Shown here piece after piece: positions 57,559 to 64,000 of a stretch of 64,000 nucleotides of DNA (its first letter is position 1; each line of letters starts with the position of its first letter). The notes below the pieces were generated by a model. The model was not told the origin of the DNA, made no database searches, and was given only the letters and a program-made list of their open reading frames with translations. The position numbers were made by a program, and so were the translations under genes. Source of the DNA: Bowdeniella nasicola (lineage in GTDB: Bacteria > Actinomycetota > Actinomycetes > Actinomycetales > Actinomycetaceae); contig NZ_MQVR01000002.1 in NCBI RefSeq assembly GCF_001907295.1, positions 20,003-84,002 of the forward strand, given 5' to 3'.

Positions 57559-58023
57559 TCACTGCCCCCTCACGGCGAGCGTCGACGTCACAACGCACAC
57601 CAGATCGTCATCGGCATCGTGGATTCGCGCGGTCGTCGTCACGAGGGTGAGCGGACCGCGATCGACGAGGTTCGTCACCTCAACCGTTGTCGACAGGACA
57701 TCGCCCGCGACGATCGGACGAATGTGAGTGAAGGACTCATCGGCGTGCACGACGCGGGTGAAGTCGATGCCCGACGCGGGGTCGGAGATATAGGCGGCCT
57801 CGGCGGCCTGGGCGGGGACGACGGCGAACGTCGGCGTCGCGACGACGTCGCGGTAACCCTCGCGTTGCGCGACCTCGCGCTCGAAGTAGATCGGGTTGCT
57901 CGCGCCCGTCGCCTGCGCAAATTCGCGCAGTTTGACCGCGGCTACCTCGTAGGTGGCTGGACCATAAGTTCGGCCCACGAGGTCAAGACTGACACTCGTG
58001 GGCCGTTTGCTTTGGGAAGTCAT
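57559..58023 (-). CDS. MaoC-like dehydratase N-terminal protein, HadA-type
   Basis: A 154-aa hot-dog protein lacking the full catalytic motif, matching the HadA/HadC partner type (FAQATGASNPIYFEREVAQR, VVATPTFAVV, HADESFTHIRPIVAGD). It is expected to form a heterodimer with the adjacent HadB-type protein. It follows rpmG by 31 bases. The order tRNA-Thr, tRNA-Met, rpmG, hadA, hadB matches mycobacteria. Confidence 0.85.
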   Translation of the reverse strand: MTSQSKRPTSVSLDLVGRTYGPATYEVAAVKLREFAQATGASNPIYFEREVAQREGYRDVVATPTFAVVPAQAAEAAYISDPASGIDFTRVVHADESFTHIRPIVAGDVLSTTVEVTNLVDRGPLTLVTTTARIHDADDDLVCVVTSTLAVRGQ

Positions 58024-58054
58024 GCCCCAAGACTAGGGGACGACGCGATAAGTG

Positions 58055-58225
58055 CTAGCGCGTCTCGCGGTGATTCGTCTTCTTGTTGCAGCGCGGGCAG
58101 TACTTCGGGAGCTCGAGTCGATCCGGGGTGTTCCGGCGGTTCTTCTTGGTGATGTAGTTGCGCTCCTTGCAGTCCTCGCATGCAAGCGTGATCTTGGGGC
58201 GCACATCCGCGGACTTGCTGGCCAC
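58055..58225 (-). CDS. rpmG: 50S ribosomal protein L33, zinc-binding form
   Basis: L33, 56 aa from a GTG at 58225 with GAGGA upstream. Two CxxC pairs, CEDC and CPRC, make the zinc ribbon, so this is the Cys-containing form. [20 protein letters not shown] is typical. It is too short to be listed in many gene calls. Confidence 0.96.
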   Translation of the reverse strand: MASKSADVRPKITLACEDCKERNYITKKNRRNTPDRLELPKYCPRCNKKTNHRETR

Positions 58226-58274
58226 GTTCGTTCCTCACGTTCGTCGGTAACCGCAGGGCGGTTCTTACTAGCTT

Positions 58275-58351
58275 TGGTAGCGGAGGCGGGGATCGAACCC
58301 GCGACCTCACGATTATGAGTCGTGCGCTCTAACCATCTGAGCTACCCCGCC
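58275..58351 (-). tRNA. tRNA-Met (anticodon CAT)
   Basis: Cloverleaf on the minus strand with acceptor GGCGGGG and CTCCGCT (two G-U pairs), anticodon loop CTCATAA between CACGA and TCGTG, and T arm GCGGGTTCGATCCCCGC-type. CCA is encoded. The position next to tRNA-Thr and rpmG is that of the elongator tRNA-Met in mycobacteria. Confidence 0.95.
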
Positions 58352-58396
58352 AGGCCGAATGCTTACGCATCCGTGGTCGGTCCTTAACAGAACCAG

Positions 58397-58469
58397 AGCC
58401 CCGAAAGGGAATCGAACCCTTGACCTTCTCCTTACCATGGAGACGCTCTGCCGACTGAGCTATCGGGGC
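58397..58469 (-). tRNA. tRNA-Thr (anticodon GGT)
   Basis: Acceptor GCCCCGA with TCGGGGC, anticodon loop ATGGTAA between TCTCC and GGAGA, T loop TTCGATT. CCA is not encoded (the 3' neighbour reads CTGG after the discriminator T). Confidence 0.96.
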
Positions 58470-58539
58470 GGCGTAGATGACTTTACACAACAACTCCGGT
58501 TAATGGGAAATTGCGGTTCGGTGTCGTGCCACACACTTT

Positions 58540-58800
58540 TTAGACGTCGCGATGCTCGATCGACTCGTGGGTTCCACCGGCAGCGTCGCGGGTCACGTGA
58601 CGCTCGGTCGCGCTGCGGCCCGAGCGGGCTCCCATCGCGATTCCGATGAGCACGAGGACGACGCCAGCGGCGAGGCAGATATATCCGATCATCTGGAGGT
58701 TGACTCCCGAAAACCGATCGGCGACGGCGAACGCAAGGATCGCGCCGACGACGGCCAGGAATACTCCGAAACCAATAGACGGTCCCCGGTACAGGGGCAC
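58540..58800 (-). CDS. Small DUF6458-type membrane protein
   Basis: An 86-aa protein from a GTG, with two membrane spans (GVFLAVVGAILAFAVAD and IGYICLAAGVVLVLIGIAM) separated by FSGVNLQM, and a charged cytoplasmic tail. It matches the actinobacterial DUF6458 pattern. Function unknown. It sits alone between tRNA-Tyr and tRNA-Thr. Confidence 0.75.
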   Translation of the reverse strand: MPLYRGPSIGFGVFLAVVGAILAFAVADRFSGVNLQMIGYICLAAGVVLVLIGIAMGARSGRSATERHVTRDAAGGTHESIEHRDV

Positions 58801-58889
58801 TCCTTAAGGTTGCGGCATGAAGGGAGCCCTTAGGGGGTGACCTCATCGTCACACAACCCGCCGCTCCCGCGCGGGGAGGCGGCCACACA

Positions 58890-58930
58890 TAAAAAGAACC
58901 AGAGCCGGATTCAACTTCAGACTCTGGTTT
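58890..58930 (-). terminator. Intrinsic terminator of tRNA-Tyr
   Basis: AACCAGAG (58897-58904) and CTCTGGTT (58922-58929) form an 8-bp stem that on the minus strand is followed by CTTTTTATG. It lies 5 bases past the CCA of tRNA-Tyr. Confidence 0.9.
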
Positions 58931-58934
58931 TCTT

Positions 58935-59019
58935 TGGTGGCGGGTGAGGGATTCGAACCCCCGAAGCATTCCGCGGCTGATTTACAGTCAGCTCCCTTTG
59001 GCCGCTCGGGCAACCCGCC
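58935..59019 (-). tRNA. tRNA-Tyr (anticodon GTA)
   Basis: A class II tRNA with a long variable arm: acceptor GGCGGGT with ACCCGCC, anticodon loop CTGTAAA between GCTGA and TCAGC, T loop TTCGAAT, encoded CCA. A terminator follows at once. Confidence 0.97.
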
Positions 59020-59176
59020 GTGCACGCAAGTGGTGCGAAAGCCAGATTAGCAGGAGATACGCGAGCAATGCCAAATCGCCCGACGTGAGCCCCGTCGCGC
59101 TTTTGCCGATAATGTGGGCTGTTAGCAGGGTCGCGTTCGTGAACGTGACTGAACACACCACAATCTAGGAGCACTC

Positions 59177-59671
59177 ATGGCTGATTCCTCATTCGACGTC
59201 GTCAGCAAGGTCGATCGCCAGGAGGTCGACAACGCCCTGAACCAGGCCGCGAAAGAAGTAAGCCAGCGCTATGACTTCAAGAACGTCGGTGCCTCGATCA
59301 CGTGGTCGGGGGACACGATCGTCATGGTGGCGAACTCCGCGGAGCGCGTCCTTGCGATCCTCGACGTGTTCCAGTCCAAGCTCGTGCGACGCGGCGTCTC
59401 CCTGAAGGCCATCGACCTGGGAGACAAGGAACCGAAGGCCTCCGGCAAGGAATACCGCCTCGAGGGCACGCTCAAGGAGGGCCTCAGCCAGGAAAACGCG
59501 AAGAAGCTGACGAAGCTGATCCGCGACGAGGGCCCCAAGGGCGTCAAGGCGCAGATCCAGGGCGATGAGCTGCGCGTCAGCTCGAAATCGCGTGACGCCC
59601 TCCAGGAGGTCATTGCTCTCCTGAAGGGCGCCGAGATCGATGCGGCGTTGCAGTTCGTCAACTACCGCTAA
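59177..59671 (+). CDS. yajQ: YajQ family nucleotide-binding protein
   Basis: A 164-aa protein of two ferredoxin-like halves. The start [20 protein letters not shown] and the middle [20 protein letters not shown] are family hallmarks. Members bind nucleotides and in some proteobacteria cyclic-di-GMP. A GGAG lies 8 bases upstream of the ATG. It is convergent with htpX, 4 bases apart. Confidence 0.93.
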   Translation: MADSSFDVVSKVDRQEVDNALNQAAKEVSQRYDFKNVGASITWSGDTIVMVANSAERVLAILDVFQSKLVRRGVSLKAIDLGDKEPKASGKEYRLEGTLKEGLSQENAKKLTKLIRDEGPKGVKAQIQGDELRVSSKSRDALQEVIALLKGAEIDAALQFVNYR

Positions 59672-59675
59672 CGGT

Positions 59676-60539
59676 TTAGTAGCCCGCCATCTTCTCCAGC
59701 CGACCGATGCGGTCAGCCATCGGCGGGTGCGTCGCGAACAGGTTCTTCAGTCCCCCGCCGCGGAACGGGTTCGCGATCATGAGATGCGAGACCGACTGCA
59801 GGTCCGGGGTGTCCGGTAGCGGACGCGCCGATACCCCGGACTCGAGCTTCTTCAGCGCGCTCGCGAGCGCCAGCGGGTCGCCCGTGAGCTTTGCGCCGTC
59901 CTCATCCGCGTCGTATTCGCGGGTGCGGGAGACGGCCAGCTGGATGACGGTCGCGGCGAACGGGGCGAGCAGCGCCATCGCGAGCATCGCGAGCGAGTTG
60001 CCGCCCTCGCGGTTACGGCCGCCACCAAAAAACATGAGGAACTGCGCGATCGAGGTGATGACACCACCGATCGCCGCGGCGACCGAGGACGTGAGGATGT
60101 CGCGGTTGTACACGTGCATGAGCTCGTGGCCGAGGACGCCACGCAGTTCGCGCTCGTTCAGGATCTGCAAGATCCCCTCGGTGCAGCACACGGCAGCGTT
60201 TTGCGGGTTGCGGCCGGTGGCAAACGCGTTCGGCTGGTTCGTCGGCGCGATGTAGAGCCGGGGCATCGGCTGGTTCGCGCGCGCCGAGAGTTCCTCGACG
60301 ATCGCATAGAGCCGCGGCGCCTGTTCCCGACTGACGGGATAGGCGTTCATCGAACGGACCGCGATCTTGTCGGAGTTCCAGTAGGAAATGAACGTCATGA
60401 CGAGGCCGCCGAGGGCGAAGACCCACAGCAGCCAGGGCGTGTTCATTCCGCGGGACACGAGGGCGCCAAGCGCCATGAGTAGTGCCCACATGCCGCCCAG
60501 CAGGAGGGCGGTCTTCAAACCGTTGTAATGCCTGTGCAT
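59676..60539 (-). CDS. htpX: M48 zinc metalloprotease HtpX
   Basis: Membrane protease in quality control of membrane proteins, 287 aa. Two N-terminal spans precede the active site [12 protein letters not shown] (HExxH), and two further spans follow; the third zinc ligand Glu is in [13 protein letters not shown]. Length is normal for HtpX. Confidence 0.94.
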   Translation of the reverse strand: MHRHYNGLKTALLLGGMWALLMALGALVSRGMNTPWLLWVFALGGLVMTFISYWNSDKIAVRSMNAYPVSREQAPRLYAIVEELSARANQPMPRLYIAPTNQPNAFATGRNPQNAAVCCTEGILQILNERELRGVLGHELMHVYNRDILTSSVAAAIGGVITSIAQFLMFFGGGRNREGGNSLAMLAMALLAPFAATVIQLAVSRTREYDADEDGAKLTGDPLALASALKKLESGVSARPLPDTPDLQSVSHLMIANPFRGGGLKNLFATHPPMADRIGRLEKMAGY

Positions 60540-60586
60540 ATTCAGGTCAACGATTCCGAAAGCGGGAGTATTCCCCGCCGTTATCG

Positions 60587-61996
<1,410 letters not shown>

Positions 61997-62079
61997 GGGT
62001 GGTGCATCCTTGGGTCGGAAATGAAGATCAGCTACCCGGTAGTGTATCGAGCAATGACCGCCGCTTCACGCCCGTCATT

Positions 62080-62955
62080 TCATGCGCGCTCGCGATGTCT
62101 TTCACACGAGGGCTCATCGAGGTTCCCGCGGTAGGGGTGGGCCGGGTAGCAGCCGAGGATCTTCAGGTCGGTGACAAAGAATTCGAGCTCCTCGAGCGCG
62201 AGCTGGACGCTCGTGTCCTCGACGTGCCCGTCGATGTCGATATAGAACTGCGACGCGAAGAACGTCCCTCCCAGCTGGTAGCTCTCGAGTTTCGTGATGT
62301 TGACCGAGTTCGTCGCGAATCCGCCGAGGCACTTATATAGCGCGGCGGGCACGTTGCGGACGCGAAACAGCAGCGTCGTGATCGCGGGTTTCGTATCCGT
62401 GATCGTCGATTTGGGTGACAGCAGCACGAAGCGGGTCGCGTTTTGGGCCGAATCCTCGACGTGGGAGCGCAGCACTTTCAGGCCGAAACGCTCGGCCGTC
62501 CCCACCGGGGCGAGCGCGGCGATGCTCGGGTCTTTCAGCAGTGCGACCTCGCGGGCGGCGCCCGCCGTATCCGCGCTAACGTGACGACGCCATTCGCGCT
62601 CGCGCATCAGCTGGGAGCACTGGCCGAAGGCATGCACGTGGCTGCGCACGGTCTGAATCGTCTCGAACGTCGCCTCCGGGATCGCGACGAGGTCAAAGTG
62701 GATAGGCAGGAAATGCTCGCCAATGATGTGAAGGTCCGAGCCGGGTAGCAGCAGGTGCGGATCCGCGACGCGTCCCGCCGAGGAGTTCTCGACCGGGATC
62801 AACGCGAGATCAGCCTGGCCATCGTGGATCGCGTCGAACGCCGCGGTAAACGATTCGCAGGGCACCACCTGTGCGCCCGGCAGCATCTGCTGCACGGCCC
62901 GATCCGAATTTGACCCGATCTCGCCTTGTACCGCGACTCGAACTGTGGACTCCAT
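62080..62955 (-). CDS. pheA: Prephenate dehydratase with ACT domain
   Basis: Converts prephenate to phenylpyruvate, 291 aa. Catalytic residues occur in LIPVENSSAGRV, and NATRFVLLS has the TRF motif near residue 180. An ACT domain (AALYKCLGGFATNSVNITKL then ESYQLGG) at about 195-270 gives phenylalanine feedback. The N-terminal QGEIGSNSD is unlike the usual QGEPGAYS. It is divergent from the LysR gene, 62 bases apart. Confidence 0.92.
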   Translation of the reverse strand: MESTVRVAVQGEIGSNSDRAVQQMLPGAQVVPCESFTAAFDAIHDGQADLALIPVENSSAGRVADPHLLLPGSDLHIIGEHFLPIHFDLVAIPEATFETIQTVRSHVHAFGQCSQLMREREWRRHVSADTAGAAREVALLKDPSIAALAPVGTAERFGLKVLRSHVEDSAQNATRFVLLSPKSTITDTKPAITTLLFRVRNVPAALYKCLGGFATNSVNITKLESYQLGGTFFASQFYIDIDGHVEDTSVQLALEELEFFVTDLKILGCYPAHPYRGNLDEPSCERHRERA

Positions 62956-63017
62956 AGGGCCACCCTAGCTTTTTCGCTCTCCTTTACCCGCTCCGTCCCG
63001 CAACGTAGTCTGCAAGA

Positions 63018-63898
63018 GTGGATTTCCGCCAGCTGAAGTATTTTGTTGCCGTCGCCGACGCCGGCAGCATGTCGGGGGCGGCGCGCACACTCTTCGTGAC
63101 ACAACCGACGCTGACCGTCGCGATCCAAAAGCTTGAAAAGTCGCTCGGCGTCCAACTCCTGGACCGCTCCACCACTCCCCTGTCGCTCACGCCCGCCGGC
63201 CAGCTCCTATACGACAAGGGCAGCCCCATCCTCGAGCGGATCGACGAGGTCGCCCATCAGGTGCGGGCCCTCGGTGCGCCCGATAAGAGCCGCATTCGCG
63301 TCGGCCTCACCGTTTTGTTCTCGATGCAGTTCATGCCCCAGATCACCCGGTTCATGGCGAGCCACCCCGACGTCGAAGTCTCGCTCGTGCAGTCCGGATC
63401 GCGCGCGATGCAGCGTGAGATCGCGAGCGGCCAGCTGGACATAGGCGTGGTCTCATTCCCCTGCTACGAGCCCGATCTGGAGATTCAGCCCCTGTCCGGC
63501 GATTACGGCACCTATACCGTCGCCGCCGTCATGTGCGAGGACCACCCCTTGGCCACACGTCATGCCGTGACCTATTCCGACCTTGCCGGCCAAAGTTTTC
63601 GTCGCTATCCGATAACTACGTGCTCGGCGAGATGCTCGAAGAACGCTGCCAGCAGGCCGGGTTCTCCCCCGACGTCGTCTTCACGAACGACTCGTGGAAC
63701 GTGCTGCTCACCAGCGTGCTCGACCTCGACACGCTCTGCCTGCTGCCGATGCAGCTCGCCGACCTCACCGCCATCCGCGGGCTCGCGTGGGTGCCGCTGG
63801 AGGACCGCATCTCCCGCCTGCCGATCGGCATCGCGATGATTAAGGGAAGGCCGCGACCACCCGCTCTCGCGGAATTGATCGCGGCCTTACGGTCCTAG
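63018..63898 (+). pseudogene. LysR-type regulator with a single frameshift
   Basis: The GTG at 63018 begins a LysR winged helix (MDFRQLKYFVAVADAGSMSG, TQPTLTVAIQKLEKSLGVQL). The effector domain is open as far as DLAGQSF near 63600 and then loses frame; it resumes at once in another frame as SSLSDNYVLGEMLEERCQQA and ends at 63898. Restoring one T to the TTTT run at 63596-63599 joins the two parts, giving about 293 aa, a normal length. So the gene is one base short in a homopolymer: a true mutation, a variable tract or a sequencing error. Confidence 0.85.
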
Positions 63899-63905
63899 CG
63901 GCGGG

Positions 63906-64000
63906 CTAGATGTAGTTCCCCGTGAGGTTGTGAACGCGTTCTGATGGAGTAAGACCACCGATCCCGGTATGGGGTCTGTGATGATTGTAGTGATGAAGCC
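63906..64000 (-). mobile_element. IS481-type transposase, C-terminal end (runs off the right edge)
   Basis: The minus strand reads in one frame to a TAG at 63906 as LHHYNHHRPHTGIGGLTPSE then RVHNLTGNYI. Y-N-x-x-R-P-H-x-G-I-G-G-x-x-P is the end of the DDE domain of IS481-family (IS3 superfamily) transposases. Only 30 residues are inside the window. The stop lies 7 bases from the LysR stop. An end sequence beginning TGTAGTTCCCC at 63911 could be the IS terminus. Confidence 0.85.

Overview
The window is about 64 kb of GC-rich DNA from an actinobacterium, most likely of the Actinomycetaceae type (Trueperella/Arcanobacterium/Actinomyces relatives); I cannot name the genus from sequence alone. Grounds: an actinobacterial ribosomal supercluster order, frequent GTG/TTG starts, alanine/glutamate-rich tails on L17, S3 and S5, a tRNA-Thr/tRNA-Met/rpmG/hadA/hadB group and tRNA-Trp/secE group as in other actinobacteria, and MsiK-dependent style sugar transporters without their own ATPase.

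Almost all of the window is one continuous minus-strand translation/transcription supercluster. Read in the direction of transcription it runs: tRNA-Tyr, a DUF6458 gene, tRNA-Thr, tRNA-Met, rpmG, two MaoC-like dehydratase genes, murB (59.0-55.9 kb); then, past a mixed-strand block, tRNA-Trp, secE, nusG, rplK, rplA (49.2-46.8 kb); rplJ, rplL, rpoB, rpoC (36.4-27.8 kb); the str operon rpsL-rpsG-fusA-tuf (27.4-23.1 kb); the S10 operon rpsJ to rpsQ (22.6-17.4 kb); the spc operon rplN to rplO (12.1-7.9 kb); secY-adk-map; infA-rpmJ-rpsM-rpsK-rpoA-rplQ; and truA. rpsD is absent from its frequent place between rpsK and rpoA.

Non-ribosomal cargo sits at the joints of this supercluster. (1) Between rplA and rplJ (36.7-46.7 kb) lies a complete sialic acid island: a Tat-type lipoprotein binding protein, a permease, a permease-ATPase fusion, a second ATPase, a NanA-like lyase, NanK, NanE, a divergent FCD/GntR regulator with a promoter/operator, and an esterase. 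(2) Between rpsQ and rplN (12.3-17.3 kb) lies a decaying sulfatase plus CUT1 sugar-transporter island: both permeases are intact, but the binding protein and the sulfatase carry nonsense and frameshift lesions, and the sulfatase has lost the arginine of its formylglycine motif. The same two joints carry cargo in Mycobacterium tuberculosis (atsA between rpsQ and rplN; lipG, mmaA and sugar genes between rplA and rplJ). (3) Between hadB-like and tRNA-Trp (49.4-57.1 kb) are aspC, yccF, a SanA-like gene, an APH-like kinase, an adenosine deaminase translationally coupled to two alpha/beta hydrolases, ybaK and murB. (4) A ROK kinase lies between rplQ and truA.

The right end (59.2-64 kb) holds yajQ, htpX, an FprA-type ferredoxin-NADP reductase, pheA, a frameshifted LysR regulator and the C-terminal end of an IS481-type transposase. 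The left edge holds the tail of an aldo/keto reductase. Regulatory signals seen include several strong intrinsic terminators, an L10 leader with an attenuator before rplJ, and promoter candidates before infA, rplJ, the sialic acid operon and tRNA-Trp. No CRISPR array, phage or conjugative element was seen.
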